DNA of 64,000 nt from JAHEJV01 sp964653555 (GTDB taxonomy: Bacteria; Myxococcota_A; UBA9160; SMWR01), in the NCBI GenBank assembly GCA_964653555.1, contig CAZZFT010000006.1, positions 15,791-79,790 of the forward strand. The letters run 5' to 3'. The notes under the pieces were generated by a model, which had not been told where the DNA came from, ran no database searches, and was given only the letters and a program-made list of their open reading frames with translations. The position numbers were made by a program, and so were the translations under genes. This document shows, one piece after another, positions 1 to 7,802 of the stretch. Numbering within the stretch: the stretch's first letter is position 1; every line of letters begins with the position of its first letter.

Positions 1-18
1 TCGGGCTCTTCCATTGTT

Positions 19-147
19 TTACTCCTTCGTATTTTTCCAGGCAGACTTCAGCCCGCGACTGTCGCGGAACGGATCTGGATGTCGATTGCCGCGCCATGTG
101 ACCTCGCGGGGAACGAATCCGTTTGACTGCAAATAACCGTGCCACAT
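19..147 (-). CDS. Small hypothetical protein (42 aa)
   Basis: A 42-residue reading frame starts at ATG 147 directly behind a strong ribosome binding site (GGAGG, 8 nt before the start), which is why I call it despite its size. The product is basic and rich in Arg, Trp and Lys (starts MWHGYLQSNG, ends KSAWKNTKE) with no membrane segment or recognisable motif. It lies 5 nt downstream of the mug stop on the same strand, so it may be co-transcribed. I do not recognise a family. The stretch has lower GC than most of the window. Confidence 0.45.
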   Translation of the reverse strand: MWHGYLQSNGFVPREVTWRGNRHPDPFRDSRGLKSAWKNTKE

Positions 148-152
148 GACCC

Positions 153-746
153 TTACCTCCGATTTCGGCGGCGCCCGTGCTGTGCAATGGCCCAGAGGCG
201 CAGCTCTCCGAAGAGCTGCGCGAGAGCGGCGGGCAGGTAGTGGGCGTTGAGGCCGCTGGGGTTGGGCAGGACCCACGCGTGGCTGCCGCCGACGAGGGGC
301 TTTTGAAGGCCGACGCTGGCGTCTTTGATGCCGGAGACGACGCGGTACGGGTGGATGCCGACGAAGGCGACCACGGTTGGCCGCCAGCGTTTGACTTTGG
401 CTTCGAGGCGCTTTCCGCCGGCGCGAAGTTCGTCGTCGGTGAGTTCATCGGCGCGGGCGGTGGCGCGTTCGACGATGTTGGTGATGCCGAATTTGAGGTC
501 GAGCAGGAGCGATTCTTCAAAGGGGGAGAATAGGCGCGGGGTGAAGCCGCCGCCGTAGAGCGCCGGCCAGAAGCGGTTGCCGGGGCGGCCGAAGTGGCGG
601 CCGACGGCGGCGGTGTAGAGCCCTGGATTGATTCCAGCGAAGAGGACGATGAGGTTTTTGGCGATGAGATCCGGGAGGAGCTTGTTGTGAGCGGCGAGAA
701 TCTGGGCCTTGGTGGGTTTCCAGGGAGTGGGCAATGTCCGATTCAT
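153..746 (-). CDS. mug: G:T/U mismatch-specific DNA glycosylase
   Basis: This 197-aa protein belongs to the MUG group of the uracil-DNA glycosylase superfamily. These enzymes remove uracil, or thymine opposite guanine, as the first step of base excision repair. The N-terminal catalytic motif is clear (GINPGLYTAAVGRHFGRPGN, with the GINPG loop and the Asn that positions water). The C-terminal DNA-intercalation motif is also visible (VLPNPSGLNAHY). Length is slightly above the usual 165-185 aa because of a basic tail (HGRRRNRR). It sits 33 nt downstream of a broken nitronate monooxygenase on the same strand. Codon third positions are less GC-rich than in the main part of the window, which suggests a different origin for this left edge. 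Confidence 0.9.
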   Translation of the reverse strand: MNRTLPTPWKPTKAQILAAHNKLLPDLIAKNLIVLFAGINPGLYTAAVGRHFGRPGNRFWPALYGGGFTPRLFSPFEESLLLDLKFGITNIVERATARADELTDDELRAGGKRLEAKVKRWRPTVVAFVGIHPYRVVSGIKDASVGLQKPLVGGSHAWVLPNPSGLNAHYLPAALAQLFGELRLWAIAQHGRRRNRR

Positions 747-779
747 AAGGCGGCGTCCTTGCCCCTGGCGGAAAAAGTG

Positions 780-1457
780 TCATTGATCATCGCCGAGACG
801 TCCGACACCAAGTCCTGCCAACAGTTCGGTTGTTTTCGTGTGATGAGCAAGATTCGCGCTCTGCCCAGCCCACATCGGGATGAGTTCCTGCCGGCCGGAC
901 TTTTCCGCTGGAGAGGATACATTTCGCATGAGGAAGCGTTGGAGCGGGTATGGCAGAATCTCCACGCCCGGCGCGTTCATCGCATCGAGCAACTGATTCT
1001 TAATGCCGCGCCCGAGTCTTCCTGTGAAACCGCGAGTGAGCGCCGTATGACCCACCCTGCCGCTGAGCAGAGTCAGCGCGATGCGGCGGACTTGCGCCGG
1101 ACTCTTCGCAGGCGAGGAACGCTGTCCCGATCTGCACCCCTTCGGCACCGAGAATGAAAGCGGCCACAATGCCTCGGGCATCAGCGATGCCCCCCGCGGC
1201 GACGACGGGCACCGACACGAGATCAACGATTTGAGGCACGAGTGAAAAAGTTCCCGTCAGTGAATCCTCTGCCGCGCGCAGAAACGACCCGCGATGCCCG
1301 CCCGCCTCGAAACCGGAAGCAGTGATCACATCAACATTCGCCTTCTGCAACTCGATCGCCTCATCCGGTGTGGTGGCGGCGCCGATCGTCACGATGCCCC
1401 TGGCGCGGCATTCATCCAGGATCTCTTTCGGCGGGATGCCAGAGATGAAGCTGAGCG
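780..1457 (-). pseudogene. Nitronate monooxygenase, 5'-truncated and frameshifted
   Basis: The reading frame from about 1453 down to 1080 encodes the central TIM-barrel part of a nitronate monooxygenase (2-nitropropane dioxygenase family, FMN-dependent). Typical segments are ITASGFEAGGHRGSF, VPVVAAGGIADARG and GVQIGTAFLACEESGASP. Around 1073-1080 the frame shifts. The remainder (LLSGRVGHTALTRGFTGRLG, then LLPYPLQ-like and LWAGQ-like segments) continues in another frame to a stop at 780. The first 100 or so residues, including the N-terminal flavin-binding start, are missing because the gene runs into the 93-bp repeat beginning at 1457. One truncation plus one frameshift make a functional enzyme unlikely. 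A base-calling error could explain the frameshift but not the missing start. Confidence 0.75.
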
Positions 1458-1549
1458 CCCGCCGCGGGGCACCGCCGCGGGCACGGTTGACATCATTCCG
1501 CTTCTCGGTCCTGGCGAGAATTCACAGCTTATACTGCCTATCCTCGATC
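1457..1549. repeat. 93-bp direct repeat, copy 1
   Basis: Positions 1457-1549 match 12858-12950 in the same orientation with two mismatches (T/C at 1509 and 1544). The repeat contains an imperfect GC-rich inverted repeat at its left end (arms beginning GCCCGC and ending GCGGGC) and a small TCTCG/CGAGA hairpin near its centre, then an AT-richer part with GAATTCACAG and TTATACTGCC. Copy 1 lies exactly between a truncated nitronate monooxygenase on the left and a truncated CusA/CzcA gene on the right, so it marks a junction between unrelated sequences. No transposase is nearby. Confidence 0.85.
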
Positions 1550-1833
1550 TGGAGGACGCGATCGTCGAAGGGGCGGCCCGACGCATCCGGCCCAAGCTGA
1601 TGACGGTGGTCGCCATGTCGGCCGGTCTGCTACCGCTGCTGTGGAGCAGCGGCACCGGAGCCGACGTGATGAAGCGCATCGCCGCCCCGATGGTCGGTGG
1701 CCTGGCGACGTCCTTCGGACTCGAGCTTCTGGTGTATCCGGCCCTCTTCGCGATCTGGAAGCGACGCTCGCTTCCCGAGGCGGCGGAGCCTGGACCGGGA
1801 GCAGGTCGACGCTCGTCCGGCTCGACGAGCTGA
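1550..1833 (+). pseudogene. CusA/CzcA heavy-metal RND efflux pump, C-terminal fragment
   Basis: The translation from 1550 (LEDAIVEGAARRIRPKLMTV, then LLPLLWSSGTGADVMKRIAA and PMVGGLATSF) is the last transmembrane portion of a heavy-metal RND efflux protein of the CusA/CzcA family. The full protein has about 1,030 residues; only about 94 remain. The open frame continues upstream through the 93-bp repeat, but the homology stops at the repeat boundary and there is no start signal. It ends at TGA 1831-1833, and a small membrane-protein gene follows after 73 nt. Without the periplasmic domains and helices 1-9 it cannot pump metal. Confidence 0.8.
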
Positions 1834-1906
1834 CGTGAGCGACTGTGACGGCCGTCACGAAGTCGCGGCGCCGGGCGGCCGAAGGCGTTCTCTGAAGGAG
1901 AACGTC

Positions 1907-2104
1907 ATGGCCAAGGCCTTCGGGCTGCTGCTCGTCGTGGCCGCCGTCTGGTTCCTGGTGGATTCCTACGTGACCGGGAAGGGTCCCGTCGAGCCCACGG
2001 ACGACGCACCGCGCTCGACCCCGGCCCAGCGGGCGCGCGCTTCGGTGGAGCGCTCGATGGAGGTGGACGCGCACCGCTACGACTCGCAGCTGGGCGGCGA
2101 CTGA
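1907..2104 (+). CDS. Small membrane-anchored hypothetical protein (65 aa)
   Basis: Starts at ATG 1907 behind AAGGAG. Residues 1-22 form one hydrophobic helix (AKAFGLLLVVAAVWFLVDSY), followed by a Pro/Thr- and Arg-rich polar tail ending in YDSQLGGD. The topology is that of a single-pass anchor or uncleaved signal. It follows the CusA/CzcA remnant in the same orientation, so it may once have belonged to that efflux operon, but no metal-binding motif is visible. Family unknown. Confidence 0.6.
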   Translation: MAKAFGLLLVVAAVWFLVDSYVTGKGPVEPTDDAPRSTPAQRARASVERSMEVDAHRYDSQLGGD

Positions 2105-2114
2105 GCCCGAGCCG

Positions 2115-2141
2115 GCGGGCGACGAGCGCGTCGCCGCCCGC
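2115..2141. terminator. Hairpin between convergent genes
   Basis: An 11-bp stem with one mismatch (CGGGCGACGA paired with TCGCCGCCCG, plus an outer G-C) closes a 5-nt loop. It lies between the ends of two convergent genes (stops at 2104 and 2150). It could terminate transcription from both sides, although no U-tract is seen. Confidence 0.45.
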
Positions 2142-2149
2142 TCGCCGTC

Positions 2150-3427
2150 CTACGGAGTGACCCGCACGGAGCCAGCCCAGCTCTCGAGCAGCAGCGGCAC
2201 CGTCATCGGCAGCGCGCTCGGATAGCTGCGTCCGCCGCGCAGCCGGATGCCGGAGCCGGGCCAGGCATGTCGAAGCGCGTCGTCGAGGCTGCGGTACGGC
2301 GCTGCGATCGTGCCGCTTCCGGTCGTCGTCGCCGCACTGTCGACCCACTGGCTGGCCGTGTAGTGCTTGATCCAGAGATCGTCCTGATCCACCTCGACGT
2401 CGATCATGGTGACGTGCAGCTCGCCGCGGACGCCGGGTGCCCGCCCGTCATTGAGGTCCCAGAAGTCGATGCCCTCGGGCTCATGAGCGAGGGAGTCGAA
2501 GTTCCAGGACGTGTTGTCGAACTTGAAGCTGAAGCGGCAGCTGGAGGACGGCGCAGCGTTGCAGGACTGCTCGAGCAGCTCGAGCCGATCCTCGTGGATG
2601 CGGAACACGAAGATCCCGTCCTCGTCGCTCACGAGGAAGAGGGTCTGGCCCGAGGGAGACAGCACCCCGCCCTGCACGTCGCGCAGCTCCATGGGATTCC
2701 CGGCGACGTCGTAGGGCTTGAGGGGCGGAAGCGGCTCCAGCACGAGGTGGGGCACGGGATCCGCGAGCGTCTCCCAGTTGACGTGGTAGCGGTGGATCCC
2801 AGTCGACTGGCCTGGAGCCTCGTCGCCGCTGCGCAGCACGACGAAGCGGGAGGTGTGGAGGATTCCGTCGGGCCCGACGGCGAGCCACGGCGCCTGGTTC
2901 CGCTGGCCCGGCAGGCATTCGCGGGTGACGAAAGGCAGGTCCGAAGGATCGTCGCGGTACACGGCCAGCATTCCGCACCACGAGTCGAGCTCGCTCGGCT
3001 CGAGCTTCATCTTCTCGAGGGGCACGACGAGGTAGCCCTGGCCTGCGACGCGCAGGTAGTCCGGATCGCCGAAGTGGTTCCAGCCGGCGATGTCCCGAGC
3101 GAGGTCGCGCGAGAGCACGCCCGCCGGAAGGAAGATCCCCGCGTAGCCGAGGTCGACGCCGACCGGGATTCTCCAGATGCGATCGCGCTGGGTGACGAAC
3201 CAGTTCGAGACCCCGTCGTTGGCGAGCCCATCGAGGTTCTCGGACCACGCCTGCTCCGCGCCCCTCGGTGAGTCGCCGAGGAAGCGCGTGTGGGCCTCTC
3301 CGGCCGGGTAGTCCTGGGCGAAGCCGGCGCAAGCCAGTGCCACACTCCCCAGGACTCCGGCGACGAGAGCCAGGCAGGCGATCGCAGTGGTCGGACGCTG
3401 CCGGCGGACCGAGAGATCGGAAGTCAT
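2150..3427 (-). CDS. Exported hypothetical protein with C-terminal beta-helix-like module
   Basis: A 425-aa secreted protein. The start at 3427 has AGGAG 7 nt upstream and is followed by a signal peptide (hydrophobic residues about 15-40, AIACLALVAGVLGSVALACA). The body (about 45-355) has many Trp/Asp and 'VGPDGILHTSRFVVLRSG' or 'SPSGQTLFLVSDEDGIFVF' stretches that resemble beta-propeller blades, but I cannot name the family. The last 65 residues (WVDSAATTTGSGTIAAPYRS, then a DAL motif, GSGIRLRGG and SVRVTP) read like the first rung of a right-handed beta-helix (DUF1565/pectate-lyase style). A similar tail closes the upstream neighbour (3547-4917). Both lie on the minus strand, 119 nt apart, and probably act outside the cell as a pair. 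Confidence 0.75.
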   Translation of the reverse strand: MTSDLSVRRQRPTTAIACLALVAGVLGSVALACAGFAQDYPAGEAHTRFLGDSPRGAEQAWSENLDGLANDGVSNWFVTQRDRIWRIPVGVDLGYAGIFLPAGVLSRDLARDIAGWNHFGDPDYLRVAGQGYLVVPLEKMKLEPSELDSWCGMLAVYRDDPSDLPFVTRECLPGQRNQAPWLAVGPDGILHTSRFVVLRSGDEAPGQSTGIHRYHVNWETLADPVPHLVLEPLPPLKPYDVAGNPMELRDVQGGVLSPSGQTLFLVSDEDGIFVFRIHEDRLELLEQSCNAAPSSSCRFSFKFDNTSWNFDSLAHEPEGIDFWDLNDGRAPGVRGELHVTMIDVEVDQDDLWIKHYTASQWVDSAATTTGSGTIAAPYRSLDDALRHAWPGSGIRLRGGRSYPSALPMTVPLLLESWAGSVRVTP

Positions 3428-3546
3428 CGAGTGCTCCTGTCGGGGTCGCCGCTCGGATTCGTGCCGGCTCCACCTGGAGAGTCGCGGGAGGGCCGCCGAT
3501 CGGATCACGGATGGGCACGGAAGGGCCGACCCCCTCGCTCGCGCGG

Positions 3547-4917
3547 CTAGCGGCCGATCGTCACGCCGCCGCGCGGGGCGATCAGGCGCATCGGCTTCTC
3601 GTAGATTCCCGGGCCGTTGTCGGCGGCGTTTCGGCCGCGGTAGTCCCCGGGCGCGACGAATACCTCGATGCCGCAGAGGCTGACGCCCCCGAAGTCGAGG
3701 GGCGCGCAGCGCAGCGCGTGGTAGGCGCGCAGGTGGTCGGCCGAGAAGTACGCGAGAGGGGTTGCCCAGCGTCCGTCTCCCTGCACGCCCGCAGCCGCGT
3801 CGACGAAGAGCCAGGGATGACTGTCCGGATGATCCGCCGAGCTGGGAGTGGGGTCGTCCCAGGGCCAGACCAGCTTGTAGCTCGGCGTGTCGGGGCTGTG
3901 GATCTCGCCCAGGTCCGTCAGGTCCTCCAGGACCCCGTAGTTCGGGAAGTTGGATCCCCAGAATCCCGAGTAGCCGAGGAAGTCGAGCGCACCGGCCTGC
4001 CACTCGCCCGTGCGCAGCACGCGATCCCTCGTGTCGAGCACGCGGCTCTCGCCGGGCTCGAGCACGCCGTCGCCGTCGTCCCTCGCCCAGGCGGTGCGGT
4101 CGTCGCAGACCCAGTCGCGTGACTGCTTGCCCGCGCTCGCATAGCTGGCGTGGGAGCCCTTCGCGACGTAGACGACGGGGCGCCCGTCCGACGTGGTCTC
4201 GAGATCCCCGGGGCGGCGCCATTCCGGCTCGCCGTGGGCGGCGAACGCCATCGCGTGCAGTCGCGGCGAGCCGCTGCCGGCGCCCTCCACACGCACCGTC
4301 ACGTGCTCCCAGTCGCCCTCGTGGCTTCCGCTGCTCAGGCAGACGTCTGGGTTGTAGGGGTAGAAGAACCAGTACGTGACGTCGACGACGTCCGGGTGAT
4401 GGGCCGGCCCGCGCCGGACGTGGGCGTAGATCCGCGAGCCGTCCGGATCTCCGCGTCGGATGTTCTCGCCGCCGGTGGGGATCCTGAGGTAGAAGCGCGA
4501 GTGGCGCGGCTGCTGGGTGGCCGGGTCCACGCTGTAGCCCGACGAGAAGCTGCGTCCGCCGTAGCGGTCGGAGAGGCAGTGGGTGAGGCCGGTGTCCTCG
4601 TCGTAGAAGATCACTCCTTCCTCTTCCTGTTGGCCGGTGAGCAGCGGTCCCCAAGGCTGGGTGAGCACGAGGCGAGGCCCGCACAGCCCTCCGAACCAGA
4701 GCTCGACCCGATCGAGATACCACGGCACGCTCGACGGGAAGTACTGCTCGTCGGGGTGGAAGACGAGGAGCGGGGCGAACCGCTCCGCGAGCTCCTGCTC
4801 CAGCTCGTCGGACAGCCCGTCCCCGTCGAGGTCGAGCGCCCGGCTCGCGGTCGCCCCGAGCAGCAGCGCGGCAAGCACGACCAGCAGCCGGGTCTCTCGC
4901 CGCCTCCGATGGCTCAC
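3547..4917 (-). CDS. Exported Vps62/DUF946-like protein with C-terminal beta-helix-like module
   Basis: A 456-aa secreted protein starting at GTG 4917 with AAGGAGG at ideal spacing. A basic start and a hydrophobic signal (LLVVLAALLLGATASRA) are followed by a short DxDGD segment (LDLDGDGLSDELEQ) like those of calcium-binding or thrombospondin-type repeats. The core matches the Vps62-related/DUF946 family seen in fungi, plants and bacteria: FAPLLVFHPDEQYFPSSVPW near residue 45, VTYWFFYPYN, GSHEGDWEHVTVRVE and VVYVAKGSHASY. The biochemical role of this family is unknown. The tail (WLFVDAAAGVQGDGRWATPL to PRGGVTIGR) resembles that of the next gene and looks like a truncated beta-helix rung. It may be co-transcribed with the downstream gene. 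Confidence 0.8.
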   Translation of the reverse strand: MSHRRRRETRLLVVLAALLLGATASRALDLDGDGLSDELEQELAERFAPLLVFHPDEQYFPSSVPWYLDRVELWFGGLCGPRLVLTQPWGPLLTGQQEEEGVIFYDEDTGLTHCLSDRYGGRSFSSGYSVDPATQQPRHSRFYLRIPTGGENIRRGDPDGSRIYAHVRRGPAHHPDVVDVTYWFFYPYNPDVCLSSGSHEGDWEHVTVRVEGAGSGSPRLHAMAFAAHGEPEWRRPGDLETTSDGRPVVYVAKGSHASYASAGKQSRDWVCDDRTAWARDDGDGVLEPGESRVLDTRDRVLRTGEWQAGALDFLGYSGFWGSNFPNYGVLEDLTDLGEIHSPDTPSYKLVWPWDDPTPSSADHPDSHPWLFVDAAAGVQGDGRWATPLAYFSADHLRAYHALRCAPLDFGGVSLCGIEVFVAPGDYRGRNAADNGPGIYEKPMRLIAPRGGVTIGR

Positions 4918-5425
4918 GGGGCGCCTCCTTCGCTCCGGCGCGGCTGCTGCAGGCTCGCGAGCACGAGGTGCGAGCAGCGGATGGCGCGAGCGCTGCGGGC
5001 CATGGAAGGCCTCCTCCTCGGGCGGTCGTACAACCCACCAGTCGCAGTCCGGAGCCGGATCGGATCACGCGGTCCGCGCCGGGCGGCGGCGGACGCATCG
5101 CGCCCGGCTCGCGATCCGATCCGGGCGGCCCGAGCGACTCTCGCCTGCGAGGCTATCCTCGACCTGCTGACGGGCTCCGTGAACCTGCTCCTGTGGTTCA
5201 GCTACCTCGTCACCATCGCGCTCTACGCGAACGCGTTCGGGTCCTGCGGGTTCCGGCTCGCGAGCGAGCACCCCTCGCCCGTGCTCCACCACGCGCTCGT
5301 GAGCGCGGCTATACTGCCTCGCCAAGTCTCCCGTGACGCCAAACACCACCAGCGCATCCTACGGCGCCGGACCGTCGTTCACTTTGGTCATGTCGAGCTC
5401 CGGGCCTGAATTGAGAATGGAGTCG
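4918..5425. other. Non-coding stretch, possibly with a membrane-protein fragment
   Basis: No convincing gene lies in these 508 nt. On the plus strand, 5161-5290 encodes a hydrophobic segment (VNLLLWFSYLVTIALYANAF) with no start signal and no recognisable family; it could be a fragment. At 5308-5318 a TATACTGCCT motif resembles the AT-rich end of the 93-bp repeat. Just beyond it the lower-GC phosphoglucomutase fragment begins, so this may be another junction. Confidence 0.35.
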
Positions 5426-6049
5426 TCATGGCTGCGCTCCCGACGCGAGAGCTGCGTCGACGATCGTTTGCGCCTGCTCGACGATGTGGTCGAGAGCATC
5501 CTTTCCGCGAAAGCTCTCGGCGTAAATCCTGTAAATGTCCTCGGTCCCCGACGGGCGCGCCGCGAACCAGCCTGATGCCGCGGTGACCTTCACGCCGCCA
5601 ATGGGCGCGTGATTTCCCGGGGCCTCGTTGATGATGCTCGTGACCTTCTCTCCGGCGAGATCCGTGCAATGCACGTCCTTCGGCGACAGTGCCGCGAGTC
5701 GCCGTTTTTGCTCAGGCGTCGCGGGTGCGCCGACTCGATCGTATGCCATCTCTCCGAACTCGCGCGCCAACTCGACGTACATCTCTCCCGGATCCCGGCC
5801 GGCCACCACCGTAATCTCCGCGGCAAGCAGCGCGGGAACGATTCCATCCTTGTCCGTCGTCCACACGGTTCCGTCGCGACGCAGGAACGACGCACCGGCG
5901 CTTTCTTCGCCGCAGAATCCGAGCGTGCCGTCGCCGAGGCCATCGACGAACCACTTGAATCCCACCGCCACTTCGTAGAGCGAACGGCCGAGCTTCGCGG
6001 TGACGCGATCGATCATGCTGCTCCTCACCACCGTCTTTCCAACCCCCGC
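5426..6049 (-). pseudogene. pgm: Phosphoglucomutase, C-terminal fragment
   Basis: About 205 residues match the last third of alpha-D-glucose phosphate-specific phosphoglucomutase. Segments include VGKTVV and SSMIDRV at the left limit, FKWFVDGL, GGEESAGASF-like (here CGEESAGASFLRRDGT), TTDKDGIVPALLAAEI, and the C-terminal phosphate-binding loop AARPSGTEDIYRIYAESF. The full enzyme has about 545 residues; the first 340, including the phosphoserine catalytic loop and metal site, are absent. The homology starts abruptly near 6049, inside the protein. GC is lower than in adjacent genes, so the fragment looks transferred or misjoined. The remaining frame is intact to its TGA at 5426. Confidence 0.8.
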
Positions 6050-6119
6050 ACCACGAGGTCTTCGGCATGAGGGCGCACCGCTGGATCGAGCGGGAGCCGG
6101 GGGCGTGGTGAGGGCGATC

Positions 6120-6367
6120 AGTGCCTGGAAACTTCCCCCACGTCCTGCTGCGCCACGGTGTCGCCCGACTCGGCGATGAAGGCCGTGGGCTCGACGTACA
6201 AGCTGTTCCACTCGTCGGAGGCGCCCGCCACCGGCGCGATGTCCACGGCCTTGACCAGCCACACGCCGGCGCGGGCCGATACGTCAGCGGCTCGATCCAG
6301 AAGTCGTGCGCGCGTACGGGCTGCGCGACGCCCGCGAGCCCGAGCACCAGGCTGGCGCGCGCGGACG
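6120..6367 (-). pseudogene. DUF4198-family gene with internal deletion
   Basis: Two ends of one gene sit next to each other without its middle. The 5' part gives a signal peptide and the mature start typical of DUF4198 proteins (VLGLAGVAQPVRA, then HDFWIEPLTYRPAP). After Pro-Ala-Pro the frame changes. The new frame encodes the family's usual C-terminus (AGVWLVKAVDIAPVAGASDE, then a short tail ending SRH) and stops at 6120. The fusion point is near 6280. DUF4198 proteins are periplasmic, often linked to cobalt or nickel uptake, and about 240-280 aa long; only about 80 residues remain. An in-gene deletion plus frame change is the simplest reading. Confidence 0.65.
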
Positions 6368-6379
6368 CGAGGTCGACCT

Positions 6380-6808
6380 CTACTCTACCGCGTAGCTCTC
6401 GCCGACCTCGCGGAGGAGCACGTCGATGCGGGCGAGGACGGCGGACATGCCGGACCCGGGAGAGGCGTCGCGCGCGGTGACACGCGCCTGGTTGACGATT
6501 CCGCGCAGCTGGTTGAAGAAGGGCTCGGACGAGTCGCGGGTCGCGCCCTGCTGAAGCCTCTTCACGTATTCCCCGGCGACGCGATGGGCCTTCTCCATCT
6601 CGCGGACCGCGGCGTCGCGGGTGCGCTGCTGGAGAACCGTCTCCTGGAGCGCGGCCTTCGAGGCGAACTCAAGGCCCTCGCCCAGGCTCGCTTCCAGCTG
6701 CACGGCCAGGGGCGTCACCCGCTCGCTCCAGGGGTCGGCGTGCCCCGGGAGTGCGATTGCGAGTAGCAGTACAAGGACGACAGCGCGGACGCCACTAGTA
6801 GACGACAT
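6380..6808 (-). CDS. Exported hypothetical protein (142 aa)
   Basis: I start it at ATG 6808 because a good signal peptide follows immediately (SSTSGVRAVVLVLLLAIALP, cleavage near GHA-DP). An in-frame ATG at 6874 would add 22 low-complexity residues. The mature part is helical and charged (QLEASLGEGLEF, then EMEKAHRVAGEYVKRLQQ and LRGIVNQARV), resembling small periplasmic helical-bundle proteins such as cytochrome c'-like folds, but it has no CxxCH and binds no heme by motif. It lies 86 nt downstream of the tetraheme cytochrome on the same strand, so a shared periplasmic electron-transfer role is possible but unproven. Confidence 0.7.
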   Translation of the reverse strand: MSSTSGVRAVVLVLLLAIALPGHADPWSERVTPLAVQLEASLGEGLEFASKAALQETVLQQRTRDAAVREMEKAHRVAGEYVKRLQQGATRDSSEPFFNQLRGIVNQARVTARDASPGSGMSAVLARIDVLLREVGESYAVE

Positions 6809-6894
6809 ACGCCCAGACGCTACCGCAGGCTCCCCTTCCGCGGCGGCGGCTGTCCGCCGCCCCCCGGAGCTCATTGCTCGCTCTCTCAGTCTTC

Positions 6895-7509
6895 TTACTT
6901 CTCGCCGGCGTTCCTCCGCTGCTTAGCGATCTCGAGGTAGTGGCCCTTCACGTCCTTGGGAATCGGATGTGCGATCTCCTTCTTCGCGGCAGCGAAGTCG
7001 AAGCCCTTGGCGGCGTCCCAGGTGGGGCTGTCGGCGTTGTGACAGCCGGTGCAGAGCTTCTCGTCCTTGCCGGGAAGCATCAGACCCGCAGCTTCGGCCT
7101 TGGCCTGGTCCGACATGATCGAGTTCTTGCGGTAGTCGCTGCCGGGGCCGTGACAGGATTCGCACTGAACGCCATCCGAGGCCAGCAGCGGCTTCTTGTA
7201 GAAGGCGGACGCAGGCTTGCCGTAGGCGGTGACGTGACAGCGCAGGCACTCCTTCGACTCCGAGGGCGGCCCTTGGATCCCCTTCTCCTTGGCGATCTGG
7301 ATGGCCTTGTCGCTCTTCAACGCCTCGAAGGCCTTCGAGTGCTTGGACTTCTTCCACACGCCGTACTGATCGCCGATCAGCTCCTTCTTGTGGCAGAGGG
7401 CGCAGTCCTTGACGCCGACGTACCGGTGCTCTTGCGCCTGCGCGCCCGTCACGAACGCCAGCGATGCTACGGCCACGACGATCCCGATTGCGGTCGACCT
7501 GCCAGCCAT
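6895..7509 (-). CDS. Periplasmic tetraheme cytochrome c (c554-like)
   Basis: A 204-aa exported cytochrome. The start at ATG 7509 has a strong GGGGAG site and leads into a signal peptide cleaved after GAQAQ. Four heme-binding CxxCH motifs follow: CALCH (about 36), CLRCH, CESCH and CTGCH. The phrases YVGVKDCALCHKKE and SKHSKAFEAL match the cytochrome c-554 family, which contains nitrite, hydroxylamine and unknown-substrate electron carriers. It is encoded divergently from the Rieske/cytochrome b/11-heme operon about 1 kb away, so it is a plausible soluble partner of that complex. Its redox partner cannot be told from sequence. Confidence 0.88.
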   Translation of the reverse strand: MAGRSTAIGIVVAVASLAFVTGAQAQEHRYVGVKDCALCHKKELIGDQYGVWKKSKHSKAFEALKSDKAIQIAKEKGIQGPPSESKECLRCHVTAYGKPASAFYKKPLLASDGVQCESCHGPGSDYRKNSIMSDQAKAEAAGLMLPGKDEKLCTGCHNADSPTWDAAKGFDFAAAKKEIAHPIPKDVKGHYLEIAKQRRNAGEK

Positions 7510-7802
7510 CTCGCCTCCCCTCTCTTTTCTCACGTTCTCTCTCGCCGCTCTCCGCTCGCTCTGGCGGCCTTGCGCTTTCCCCTCTCCACCCCTCTCTCCG
7601 GTCTCTCCGCACCCCTCTCCACGCGCTTCTCCGCACCGCGCCGCACGTTCGCTCGCGCGGTTCTGCGATCGACTCGGCACATCTTACGAGCGCGGTGCCG
7701 AGTCACGCAAGCGGCAGCCGAGAGAGAAGTCCCATCCGGTCCGGCGCTGGCCTTCGTGCGCCCGAAGAAAGGGTGAGATCGCCCGCATGCCGGCGCCGGC
7801 CG
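7510..7802. other. Pyrimidine-rich non-coding stretch
   Basis: 7515-7670 is strikingly biased: the plus strand is a run of CTCTCC/CTCCGC-type pyrimidine blocks, so the cytochrome c554 leader on the minus strand would be purine-rich. 7680-7802 shows no gene that I can support. The bias could reflect a simple repeat or a structured or triplex-prone leader; no exact tandem unit is visible. Confidence 0.4.

Noticed and set aside
1487..1534. TTGACA and TATACT inside the 93-bp repeat as a sigma-70 promoter
   Set aside because: The two hexamers are 37 nt apart, far beyond the 16-18 nt needed.
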